Source of the DNA: Filosporella fistucella
Taxonomy: Eukaryota > Ascomycota > Leotiomycetes > Helotiales
Assembly: GCA_030077755.1 (NCBI GenBank)
Contig: JAQJZZ010000019.1
Location: forward strand, 1,500,501 to 1,564,500
Direction: 5' to 3'
Length of the DNA stretch: 64,000 nt
Part shown: in pieces, positions 24,861 through 35,302 of the stretch
Layout of the letters: each line of letters starts with the position of its first letter
Position numbering within the stretch: the first letter of the stretch is position 1
Notes under the pieces: model-generated
Databases searched by the model: none
Told to the model about the DNA's origin: nothing
The model's input: only the letters and a program-made list of their open reading frames with translations
Translations under genes and position numbers: made by a program

Positions 24861-25121
24861 TTTGAGTGCAAGGTGTGGTTGATGCGGCCTGGTATATGGA
24901 GTTGTAGCTGCGTGTCTATTGTTTTGGAGACTGCTGCGGTGCTTGCAAGCTCTTATAGTCGTGGAGTTGGATAGCAAAACACGCTATCTCTAGTGGGAAT
25001 TGGAATTGCCGGCTGGCAAATTCTGAAGGAAATTATTTGGTGCATAGAGAGTGTTTCCGCCTCGCTTTCGACTTGGCTCGAGCAACTCAAGCCATTTGTT
25101 TTCGGAGTCCAACAAAGAGTT

Positions 25122-25870
25122 GACGCCGTCTGCCGTGGTGAATGACAATCTCCATGCCGTGAGGCGGGAACAATGGTAGAGAGACAAGCCTAGCTACTCC
25201 ATTAGCTTGAGAACGGGTGTCTTCTCCAGCTCGTCAGGTCTGACTTCAAAGATATATTTTTTCTTGCATAGATGAGACCGTGTCCCACATTGTATGATAT
25301 CGTCCAGACTGCGTGGCGAGTATAATGATAGAGAGAAATGCCTGCCTACTACAGTGACTTGGAAGCGGGCTTCATCTCCAGCTCCTCTGGTCTGAGTCCA
25401 AGATTGTAGCTTTTCTTACATAGACGAGACCGTCTGCCATAGTGAATGATATCATCCGAACCGGGGGACGAGAATGCCAGGAGTGAGACAAGCTTGCCTA
25501 CTACAATGATTCGGTGTGGAGCATCATGTTCGACTCCCCGCGTCTATCTTTACATATGGTTGTATAGTATCTGCTTTAAAGAATAGCCCGTCTCATACAG
25601 CGTATCTGATTCAGAGGTTGCTTTGCTTCTAAGAATTGACAAAACAGTCCACTACAATGACTTCCGGGGGTTGAATATCATTCTCAGCTCTACAGTTCTA
25701 ATATCACAGGCACAGTGTCTATGCCACACACGAGATCGCTTCGTGTAGTGAATGAGAAGGTAGCCACTGCCTCCTCTATTTGACGAGCTAGCAATGTACC
25801 GGAGACGAGGTCGCTAGGTGCAGTGAATCAGGTATAGAGGTAGTCATAAGTTCTGCCAATTGACGATAAT
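25122..25870. repeat. Degenerate tandem repeat, unit about 152 bp
   Basis: Unit starts can be placed at 25122, 25274, 25426, about 25584 and about 25732, each opening with a variant of GAGACCGTCTGCCATAGTGA. The first two units are exactly 152 bp; later spacings are 158 and 148, and a short partial copy begins near 25802. Shared internal blocks include GCCTACTACAGTGACTTGG and TCTCCAGCTC. Divergence rises to the right. There is no open frame across units, so this looks like an old satellite-type duplication next to the promoter of the minus-strand gene starting at 24860. Confidence 0.75.
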
Positions 25871-26779
25871 ATCCCTCGTCGGGCTCGTCTCTATCTTAAG
25901 ACGTAAGTATCCATGTCTATTCCTAGGTTTTATCACACCAATAGCCCCATAGCATGCGGTAAGGACAGCTTATATACTGCTTGGAAAATAGACAACAGCG
26001 CTCTCATGAGCTTGAGGTAGTAGATTGACAGTCTGAACACACAACGAATCTCCGGATTGAGCACGAGAGACAAAGCAAAGTAAACTGAAGAAATATCTAT
26101 GGGACAAAGGACAACGACATCTCTTTACCACAAGGTAAGGTAGACTGAAAAAAGAACAATAAGACAAAGGGTGATGAGAGATTCCACCACAGCACGATTA
26201 CGAAATATTCGACAGTCAGGACTTCCCAGAATATCAAAATTGTGGGACAGTTAAAGCTGATCACCCTTGCAATACTCCTGCACATCATCCGAGGCGGCTC
26301 CCCCATCTGAAAGGAAGAAAGGTAATGATAGCAGACGTATAGCCCCCTTTACATACACCCGAGGCTTGTGATGCTGACTTGTGATATAGGGGCTGCGCCA
26401 TCTTCCTCACCTGGTATCGCCGAGCATAGCCAGCAGAGGAAGAAGGCGCGCACGGATCTAGCATCAAAATGATCAAAGATAGGTATGTCTGCTCCGTATA
26501 TATAGGCACAGAGCCTTCGTTTATATTTTAAAGAACTAGGACACCCAGTGGCACATGGCGACGACCTAGACCTAGATTTCCCCTTCTCATACTGGCCAGG
26601 GAGCCGCACTCAAGAATACCGACTTGAGTATGATGACACCCGGTATCACCGACTCCCAGTCCCAGGCTGCTTCAGAACATTGCGCCTTAATCCCTATCCA
26701 CCCCTCCGTAGCTACATTAGCTTACTTCCTGAGCCTCTGACCCAAGTCTCGTCTTTTAGTCACTAATATCCTATCCTTA

Positions 26780-27400
26780 TTACATTGCTAAACGGCTTCA
26801 AAGCATTGATGGAGCGCGAAAGCGATTCTTCTTACACTTGACTCCATATGGAGAAATACGGGATTCGAATGACTCAACTTCAGCTTTATATTATATTAGC
26901 AAAAGATCTCAATCATAAACCTATTTACGAAGAGCTTTCTTATAAATAGGCCTACCGAATAGCGATAGATTAAACATTACTCTTGACGGATATATAATCT
27001 AAGTTACAGAAGACCTCTAGTAGATATTATACTACCTCCGCGAGCAAGAGAAATCTCAATATCTGTAGATTAATACTCTATATATTAACCAAAAAGATAG
27101 GGACAAATTAATAGGCAGGAACAAGTTTAGCACTCCTTTAATATAGCAAAGCCGCGGGCCTACACTAAGAAGGCAGGAAAGGTATTGGGTCCTAGGGTTT
27201 GCCGTAGTTAAGACGCGAATGGAGCTTGCAAAGATAGCCCAATTTGTGCCTTAGGCAGAGGTTGGCATCGTCAACTTCGTCCCTAAGTCAAGGAAGGAGA
27301 GAGTTATAGACTAGTGAAGCTACTTGTCTGCGTTACTTCGATCGAAGTGATTATAGAGGCAGTAAATGGTGTCTGTGGACGCGGAAACCTAGGTTAAGGT
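26780..27400 (+). other. A+T-rich ghost reading frame, RIP-like transposon relic
   Basis: In the frame starting at 26869 (MTQLQLYIILAKDLNHKPIY) the sequence stays protein-like for about 100 codons but is interrupted by stops that are all TAA or TAG, with a marked excess of TA dinucleotides. That is what C-to-T repeat-induced mutation of CAA and CAG codons leaves behind. I cannot name the element; a transposase fragment is a guess. Confidence 0.4.
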
Positions 27401-27582
27401 GATTTGATACACCAAGTCGAGACAGCGCACAGCCACCCTCTCACTAGCCACAAGCTTGGATCGGAAGAGCACAGTACTTGCTTTACAGTAAAATAGATAC
27501 GCGGTAATAAATTTGCGGTACTGCTTCTTAAGTTTTCTCAATAAAGTGGCCCTGAAAATGTTCGATTACTAGCCATCACTCA

Positions 27583-29668
27583 ATGGGCTCCTACCCATAT
27601 CAGCCGCTCCGAAGTGAGCTGCAGGAGATCCGGCTTGTTCATCTTCTCCCGGCGGGATTCGAGGACCCGATCAGGATCCGCATTGTCCATTCGCCGTTTC
27701 CGGTGCCTCACACGACTCCGCCCAAGAAAGAGGGGATCCAGATTGACTCTCTCCGGGCCTTGTTACCTTGGCCCTGGGAAATCGAGGAAACTGAAGACGG
27801 TGACATCTTGATGTTCAATGTCGTCACTGGCGAGACGCAGCCTGTCCCAACTGTCGGACCATCTCTAGAGGAAACTCCAGAATGCCAACCGCGATATGAG
27901 GCTTTGTCATACACCTGGGGAGATGGCAATGTCTGTGAACTTGCCCGGGTGCAAATGGAGGATTCCCAAGCGAATGTCGAGCCTTTGCGACGCTGGGGCT
28001 CCGTTCCAACCTAGCATCTGCGCTCCGCTGCTTGCGTTACCTCTATGATATTCGGATCTTATGGATCGACGCTATATGTATCAACCAAGAAGACTTTGAA
28101 GAACGTAATGAACATGTGAAGAGGATGACAAATATCTATACATTCGCTCATCGTGTCATAGCATGGCTAGGTGAGGAGTCAAACAACAGCAAGCATGCAC
28201 TCGCAACACTGCAGAATGTTGGGTGGCAACTTAAAGCAACGAAGAGCGGCCGAATCATTGCTGCACCTGATGCCACGGAGCTTCAACTGTGGAGGAATGA
28301 CCATATGCCGTCTTTCGATCAGCGGACCTGGCAGGCTTTAATTGATTTCGTGGAACGCCAGTGGTTCTATAGGCTCTGGTGATGGCAAGAGGTTAAACTA
28401 GGTGGCTGACACGTGATTCTTCAATGCGGCGGCGATATGATGTCGTGGAATGATTTCTGGATGACGGTCCTCTGCCTTCACAATAAAGACAGCTCGCCTT
28501 CGATGGGGTTTTGGGAGCGATGCCGACACATTGTCTTCCTCAAACATGACGTGGAGAGCAACTCACTCAGCAACATCCTGGACATCAGTCGAAGCAAGGG
28601 CTGTGTTAATCCACGAGACAAAATCTACGGGCTCTTAGGCATCACACCGGCATACTTCAGCTCCAATATCATGGTTGACTACTTACGACCCGTCGAGGAT
28701 GTGTACAAGGAGGCATTTCTGACGCACTTGAAAGCCACCAAACGGTTGGAGCTCCTGAAGCACTGTGATCTAGGCGATCGTCAAATTGGAGGGCCACCAT
28801 GGGTGCCAGACTGGTCCAAGACAGAGTTCGCAGCTCCGATATTGAGTGAGCAGCTGTCCGCTGGAATTTAACGTGCATGGTTTACGTATGTGGAACCAGA
28901 CATGCTCGAAGTTGTCGGAAAACAGTATACCACCATTAAATCCGTGAGCGGGATAGCGTCGAAGATTGAAAATGAGACGTTGCTCGCGGTCGGAGATTGG
29001 TCGAAGTATTTGCCTGACCAGAGTACTTACGTTACTGGTGAGAGCATGGAGGCTGCTTTTGCGCTGACGCTCTGCATGAATCGTACCAGAGAAAGACACC
29101 CGTATAGCTATTTCTTGAGCGTTTTAGAATGGATCGAAATGCTCCGTAAGATTTTGCGCCTGACTGCAGCGTCTAAAGATGACCCTATATAATCTGCAAG
29201 AGAGACAGCCAATACCATACAGAAGATTCGGGGTCGCCGCTTCTTTACTACTGAGGATGGCCATATCGGCACAGCCCCAGCTGGTGGTCAAGTTGGTAGG
29301 TAGGCCCACACTTACTAGGAACGCTTGAACTGACTCTGTTACCAGGAGATTCAATATGTCTGCTCCTGGGAACATACTCCCCCATGGTCTTACGCCAAGC
29401 TTCCTCGAGCTCATTCCAGGTCATTGGAGAATGCTATGTACACGGCCTCGCAGACCTTGTTGGCTTCCTCGGGCCATTGCCAAACTGTTGGAAGACAATC
29501 ATCAAAGGAGATGCTTTGGGCAGACCAACTCAAAGGTTCATCAATCTCAGAAATGGTGAGGAGACGCTGGATGACCCCCGATTGGAGTCCCTGCCACGGA
29601 ACTGGGAGCGAGCGACGTACGAAGACGCGCCAGCAATCCGGCCATATTTGAAAGATTCAGAAATCTAG
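27583..29668 (+). pseudogene. Decayed HET-6-type heterokaryon incompatibility gene
   Basis: The 5' end is typical of the family (YQPLRSELQEIRLVHLLP, then RYEALSYTWGD). Just after that the frame shifts, and the HET core resumes in another frame at about 28010 (LRYLYDIRILWIDAICINQE; RMTNIYTFAHRVIAWLGEE). An in-frame TGA breaks the conserved W-x-x-QEV motif at 28380. CVNPRDKIYGLLGI is intact, but further stops occur at about 28870 and 29190. One genuine intron (about 29300-29345, GTAGGTAGGC to ACCAG) is still in place and joins GQV to GDSICLLLGTYSP. The last frame ends at 29668. With at least one frameshift and three stops this is not a working gene; the good preservation between breaks suggests fairly recent loss. 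Confidence 0.82.
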
Positions 29669-31558
29669 AAACTGATGAGTTGGTGAACTACGATCTGAGA
29701 CTGTGTCCAGAGGCGCTGGAGGCTCGCGTTGTTAACCTCCAATCATTCAGACTCGTCTGAGTGATAGCGGAGAGTTTTTCCCCCGAGCTTTCTTTTTAAG
29801 CGAAGATGTACGCGAGAGTATAATATGTAAATATCTTGGAGAAAGTATCGCGGGTCCAATGTTATGGACCCGAACGCCGCTGTAGAAGAGGTTTAATTAC
29901 AATTATTCTAAGCTAAGAAGAAACTAAGAATGAAGATTCAAAGCACATACCGATGTTTCAAACCTTGCTCAGATGCTCAGGGGGTGCTCAGGCAATCCGA
30001 TTCAGCCATGGGTGAGCTGAGGGTGATTAGCGCCTGAGCAAGAGCAGCACGCTTTCTAACCCCATGCAGCACTCAAAGAGCGAGAAAATTGATTCATGAT
30101 GCAGCAGCATCCAGCAAACGGAATGATTGTACGGCACCCAATTCGGAAGACCCTCCTCCTCTGCCATTAACCTCGGCATCAAAAATAGCCACCAGCATGG
30201 CAATAATCAGCAATCTCAAAGCCCGCAACAACGTGGTACTCCACACCAGCAAACAAGCAGCAGTCTTGTCAAGCATGGGTCATCAATTGCGGGAGGCTCA
30301 GTGACTCGAAGCAACCATGAACGAAATGCTCAACGTCAAGCTAGAAACGGGTCAGAAAATCAACAAACCCCAGGTAGCATTGAAACAGTGCCTTCAGGAC
30401 CTGGCAATTCCCGAGCTCAGATGATGAATCTCCCTGATGGTCTATGGGAAGGGTCCAGCTCCGATCCTCGCCGTAGAAACCCCTTTCCAGGGGCAAACTG
30501 CCATTCATCAGACTGACAATATGACACCACAGGAGCAACCTGCTGATGCCAAAGTGCTCTATATCATAAAGTGCAGAAATTCCGTGAACCACAGCGAGAA
30601 TCGGAATTCAAGCACACGAAAGTCGGACGACTTTATGGACCCCCTGAATCACGTGGTAGCAGCGCAGAAAAAACTCGCTGGGATAGGTCGAGGCCTTGAC
30701 CATGTCGAAAGTCTCGGGAAAGACAATAATCCCGGCAAAGCGTGTCTTGTAGTCCTCATCGTGAAGAACGGAGATCTTTTAGATTCCCAAAAGGACCATC
30801 TCAGGGTTCGTCGTATCGATTGCTCTCAAGTTCATGGGAGCGAATTTCTGGAAATCTACCCGCGATTCGTGGCCTAAAAAATCAGAGCAGACTATATTTT
30901 CTTCATTCCGAATTATACCAAGGAGGAACCTAAAGCACACAGGATCAATGCTGACAAAGATACTGTCTTCATCAGTCGGGGCCTCTAATATGCAGTGTCA
31001 TTTTGCCTGGTGTGGCTGTATTTCCTGCTGCAATTCAACATAGCAGCCACCTGTCATTCTGAAATATTAAAGCAATGCTTGCAGCAGAAAGAGCATGAAA
31101 GAATATTGCAAAATGCCCTGTGAATACATCATAATGCTTCCACCATTGAACTACCAGCTTGGATCAGAATATGTTGTTTGCTTATCTGCACGTTTGCCTG
31201 CGATGGATTCAGTCATTGGACTTGGACTGTCGATATAGTAGTTGCGGGTCATTGCAAGTAAGAAACCTGTTGTGGTCTATATGTGTCGAAGCTTGATTTG
31301 CCAGCGCAATGCTGCTGGTGAATCCCATCATTCATCTCCTCTCATATTTATGGAGACTTGTCCAACAGTGCACAACTACATGTCATTGATTGATTCATCA
31401 AAGAAATATACGGGAGGTTGAGGATTGGAAGCGAACAGAACAGGCGAGCAATTCCACTTCGAATTTCAACCAATCCACTTTAACAGAACGACTTAGAAAG
31501 CCGCAAGCATTCAATTTACCAAATCAGGCCATTTGTGACAAGCAAACGGTCTGATTGG
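29669..31558. other. 1.9 kb, no secure gene
   Basis: Several overlapping frames are open between 30089 and 30900, one of them Gln/Asn/Ser-rich, but no splice-consistent gene emerges. Around 29960-30040 TTGCTCAG and CTGAGCAA motifs form a weak inverted repeat. Confidence 0.4.
30437..30877 (+). CDS. Uncharacterised frame, doubtful
   Basis: An ATG frame of 146 codons beginning MVYGKGPAPILAVETPFQG and ending EIYPRFVA. No domain is recognised. The overlapping +1 frame upstream (30127-30516) is Gln/Asn/Ser-rich, so the two could be parts of one low-complexity gene with an unseen intron, or both could be chance. The sequence context is decayed (a pseudogene lies just upstream). Confidence 0.2.
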   Translation: MVYGKGPAPILAVETPFQGQTAIHQTDNMTPQEQPADAKVLYIIKCRNSVNHSENRNSSTRKSDDFMDPLNHVVAAQKKLAGIGRGLDHVESLGKDNNPGKACLVVLIVKNGDLLDSQKDHLRVRRIDCSQVHGSEFLEIYPRFVA

Positions 31559-32422
31559 ATGGGTATAACCAAACTCCTGGGACGCGTTACCGCCCTGAAG
31601 CTGCATGGAAAAAATTCATCTATGCTGACAGAGCTTTGGAAGAGAACAACAGCTTCAAACTACAATGAGAGCCAGCAGAGCTGCTTGGAAACTGTGCCAG
31701 GCATACAAAGAATCATTTCGAGAACAACAGGGCAAGGCAACTCAAACGAAGGGTTACTTTACCTCGAGAACATACCAATCCACCCATCTTCAAGCATTCC
31801 TCGTCACAAATATCAGCCAGACAAGCATCCTGGAATCCCTCCTCCATCATTAGATGGATCCAAGGGGCGAGGACACACTGAAGCCTCCCTGATGGAGCAC
31901 CCACTCTTTCCTCGACACCCGATCTTCCTTCCGATTCTCCATCAGATTGCTTTCCGACCCCTTCCCAACATTTACATATTCCTCATCAAGATCATCAGCA
32001 AGATACTCTTCTTCATTGCCATAAGCTTTGCTCGAATTGTTGGAGCTTTCTTCTTCATCGTGTTCTTCACACTCTTCATCGGACCGACTTGGGCATGGGA
32101 GTGGTTCTACCCGGTGGCGCCGCTTACGCCGAAAAAGAAGATGGATATGCCGGAGGGATGGATTCGAGTGTCGATTTGCGGAACGCATGAGATATCGGAG
32201 TTTGATCTCAATTCTGAACGACGTCCTCGAAATGATGCGGATGAGAAAGGGCAATGGGAGGCGAGGCCGTTATTCATTTTGACTGGGGACGAAATTCGGA
32301 CAAGAGTTGAGGCCTGGTTGAATGGTACCCACCGTGAAGAAGGAAACTATCTCGATCATTGGGCAGATGAGCAGAGAGATATAGACATTTTGAGGGTTAA
32401 GCTCGAGACAACTTCAGAATAG
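31559..32422 (+). CDS. Orphan membrane protein, hypothetical
   Basis: An intron-free frame of 287 codons from the first ATG (MGITKLLGRVTALKLHG). The N-terminal third is unremarkable. A second candidate start is the Met of MEHPLFPRHPIFLP. Two adjacent hydrophobic helices follow (IYIFLIKIISKILFFIAISF and IVGAFFFIVFFTLFIGPTWA), then a soluble acidic C-terminus (LFILTGDEIRTRVEAWLNG). The compact double helix suggests an ER or plasma-membrane protein with a cytosolic tail. I know no family with this layout. The C-terminal part has good coding character, so a real gene is likely, but its true start is uncertain. Confidence 0.5.
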   Translation: MGITKLLGRVTALKLHGKNSSMLTELWKRTTASNYNESQQSCLETVPGIQRIISRTTGQGNSNEGLLYLENIPIHPSSSIPRHKYQPDKHPGIPPPSLDGSKGRGHTEASLMEHPLFPRHPIFLPILHQIAFRPLPNIYIFLIKIISKILFFIAISFARIVGAFFFIVFFTLFIGPTWAWEWFYPVAPLTPKKKMDMPEGWIRVSICGTHEISEFDLNSERRPRNDADEKGQWEARPLFILTGDEIRTRVEAWLNGTHREEGNYLDHWADEQRDIDILRVKLETTSE

Positions 32423-33375
32423 TAAGCACGTGATGGTGTAAAGACATTGGATTGTGGAGAAGCGAGAATATTGGAGGCAAAACACAAGGCGTTCATCTCG
32501 ATTCCTGAAACCGGATATCAAAGTGTGAATGACTGCATTTTCGGATTGCATGATGGATGATTGGTAGCCAGAGTCAATTGACCCGCACTGATGCAGCTTC
32601 ACATGCAGCGCAGCTCCAAACCGAGTCAGTGGCAATTGTATTGAGGGAAAAGTATAAGACAAGCATTAAAAGCAGAAGAAATCGAACCATTTGAACAATT
32701 ATTGCAAAAACAGCAGTTCCAGCTGTGAATTATGATATCAAAATATAAATATGAATATCAAGAATGTCAGAAGTATGGAAAGTGACATGAAGTGAGGTGA
32801 AGTGGAAAACGGCCAAGGCTTTTAAGCGACTTTCTAATCCCAAAATCTCCTAGCGTCGGCGATCTCCCCTCACTATGCCGACCTCACATGTGAAGTGCAT
32901 CTGACCAGACCAAAACACCAATTGAGAGACTCCAATTGGGAGCGAAACGGACAGTTGTGGCACCAGACATTGAAGACGGGACAGACCAGACCAGACCCTA
33001 AACCTCCTCTCCTCCCCACTTCCTTCTCTTCACATGTCATATTAATACTCTTCTTCTTTCAACTAATTCTTCTCTTTATCAACAATTAAATTGCTTCTTA
33101 CATTGCATTACGATATACGATTCAATACGAACAGACCCTAGAAATTGTTGAGGATACCTTCGCTTCCCTGCAGTCAGCATCAAGCCGTGGACCATTTCAA
33201 GGACAGGTACAAAGTACGTCCATGTCACACAAACTCGACAAATAGCTTGGTTTGCAGCAGAAATATCAGGCGGAGGTGTTCGCAGCTACACATACTCGAC
33301 TCCTCAGATCATCACCTGCCCGAACTCGCCGGGCATAACACAAACGTCCGTTCCACACTCTAGCAAACAACAATA
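32423..33375. other. Intergenic, promoter side of the INSIG gene
   Basis: No gene seen. The last 350 bp are pyrimidine-rich (for example CTCCTCTCCTCCCCACTTCC near 33003), as is common upstream of fungal start codons. Confidence 0.5.
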
Positions 33376-34500
33376 ATGTCTTCTTCGCCCAAAATCTACC
33401 GTCCCAAACCTCGCAGACCATTCGAAAACTCCTCTGCTCCTCATCAGCCTCCTTCTCCTCTTCTTGCACCCTCACAACCAGACGAAACCCCTTCTCGGAC
33501 ACATTCAATCCTTAATCTTACTTCGTCGACTCTGCTCGGCATATACTCTCCCACAGGCTACAATGCAGACAGAGATTATGACCAGCCGTCTACCCCATGG
33601 GGAACTGGTTCCGAAACACCACGCACACCTTTATTCTCAGCACCTATAGAAATGCGGAGAAAATCTGTGGCGCCGCCACCACAGCAACCTACAACTGCAG
33701 TAAATGTTCTGGCATTGGTGCTGAGGACTATTACATTATTTGGTATGGGAATGGGGTATGGTGTCTTGGTTCGACATTTGCATGATGATAGACAGTTGGC
33801 GCCATTCCAGGTAGAGGGTATTATTAAACCACGAAATGATTGGAGATATTTGGCATTTTGGGGTGTAGCTGGAGTAGCTTTGGGAAGCTTATTGCCCTGG
33901 GTCGATACACTTTTTCAAGGCGAAGACTCAGAAGTCCAGTCGAAAAGAAAGAGGAGCAGCAGTCCAGCGAAAGATGAGAACGCGGATGAAATTGAAGGTG
34001 GATTGTTTGGAGCAGATTGGACACCAGTTGTACGGAGCGTGGGCGCGTTCGTTGGAATAGCGTATGCCATTGTACGTACCTTGTATGCCTTTCCCTCCTT
34101 GCGCACAACTAATATTTCCCAGCGCAAACTCCCATGGGCATCAACAATGCAAGCATCTCTAACTCTCGCACTCGTCAATCCAGTCCTCTGGTACCTAGTC
34201 GACCGTTCCAAACCCGGTTTCATTCTCTCCACCGCCGTAGGCGCAACAGGAACAGCTCTCCTCCTCGCCTCAAACCCAGATATGATGCCCTCTCCTGCAT
34301 CTGCCACAAGCAAGAACTCCACTTTCAAACCAAATCAACTTTTCAGCGGAGATTATACCGGGCAATTAGTCAATCGGGAGACTGTTGAGGGAGGCATTTG
34401 GATATTGAGTGTATTATTCTGTTCCTGCGTATGTTTTGGAAATATCGGACGAAGGCTAGCATTAAGTGGACAAAGAGGACGAGCGAAATTAGGTCGGTGA
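33376..34500 (+). CDS. INSIG-family ER membrane protein
   Basis: Two exons (33376-34071 and 34123-34500) give 357 residues. The first 100 residues are Pro/Ser-rich and probably cytosolic and disordered. About six membrane segments follow (VNVLALVLRTITLFGMGMGY; YLAFWGVAGVALGSLLPW; SVGAFVGIAYAI; LTLALVNPVLWYLVDRS; GFILSTAVGATGTALLLAS; GIWILSVLFCSCVCFGNIG), matching the insulin-induced-gene (INSIG) family. In yeasts INSIG proteins bind HMG-CoA reductase and control sterol synthesis in the ER. An acidic insert (SPAKDENADEIEG) lies between helices. The intron is 51 nt, divisible by three and stop-free, so its retention would insert 17 residues after AYAI; the CTAAT branch site and TTTCCCAG acceptor indicate it is normally removed. 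Confidence 0.88.
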   Translation: MSSSPKIYRPKPRRPFENSSAPHQPPSPLLAPSQPDETPSRTHSILNLTSSTLLGIYSPTGYNADRDYDQPSTPWGTGSETPRTPLFSAPIEMRRKSVAPPPQQPTTAVNVLALVLRTITLFGMGMGYGVLVRHLHDDRQLAPFQVEGIIKPRNDWRYLAFWGVAGVALGSLLPWVDTLFQGEDSEVQSKRKRSSSPAKDENADEIEGGLFGADWTPVVRSVGAFVGIAYAIVRTLYAFPSLRTTNISQRKLPWASTMQASLTLALVNPVLWYLVDRSKPGFILSTAVGATGTALLLASNPDMMPSPASATSKNSTFKPNQLFSGDYTGQLVNRETVEGGIWILSVLFCSCVCFGNIGRRLALSGQRGRAKLGR

Positions 34501-35302
34501 TACCATGTGTCCATCTCCCCTTTTCTTCAGCCGAAACACTCAAAACGGAATCTCAAAATGGGAAGGACAAATTAGGCAGTCTCATCATTACAGTGGGTTG
34601 GAATATGGTGCATATACTGGCAATTGGATCTGGTGCATATATTGGGTCAGAAGGAAGCCTTTGTGTTTTGCATATGGCAATGCTGGTGGTGCATATACCT
34701 CCCTACATCCTCTAGATGTAGGCAATTTCTGGATAAGGGATTAATAAAAGGCGTTATTGTACTTTCTGTGACTAAAATGGATGGCTCCGAGCATCTTGAT
34801 CTTGTAGCTTATAGCTGGCAGGAAATGAAGATTCTCTACACTATTTGGTCATTCTTATGTCTGATGCCTTCTGTTTCTGCCTCGCAGGACTTGCTTATTT
34901 CTTACTCCTTCCGTGGTGTGTGAAAAAAGCTAATTCTTTCCATTTCCAAGATATCAAGTAATAGTTTTGAGCAGTACTTAAGTCTCTAAAGCTACTCGCC
35001 TCTCTTTCACTCTCAGCGAGTACTACTCGCTCCCATGTCCACCGTACCCACCCCCTTTTCCCTCACAGCATCCTGTAACTTGTAGGAAAAAATCATGAAA
35101 AAATATGTTGCCCATATCTCTTTTCCTTTCTTGAGTCTTTCCCAGACGAATTCTGATATAGCACCCATTTGCTTGTCCCCTGTCCTGAGTAGTATTTTCC
35201 ATTTAAGCAAGCAGGGTCTTAATTAAGTTTCATGAACGATCTTTTGCCCACATGCTACTTCCTCTCCGCTCATTCATCTCCTTCCTCGTCTATATTGACT
35301 AC
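34501..35302. other. Intergenic between convergent genes
   Basis: 3' flanks of the INSIG gene and of the minus-strand double-HET gene. Three imperfect copies of GGTGCATATA occur at about 34608-34695. No gene recognised. Confidence 0.45.

Larger units (their letters stand above)
24861..27582. other. 2.7 kb non-coding, repeat- and relic-rich
   Basis: Upstream of the unknown gene lies a degenerate tandem repeat (25122-25870). Next come about 900 bp with only small frames, then an A+T-rich relic (26780-27400). The right edge abuts the decayed HET gene. Confidence 0.55.

Noticed and set aside
30127..30516. Gln/Asn/Ser-rich 129-codon frame
   Set aside because: It does not start with ATG, three frames are open at once here, and no splice connection to a start was found; low complexity explains the openness.
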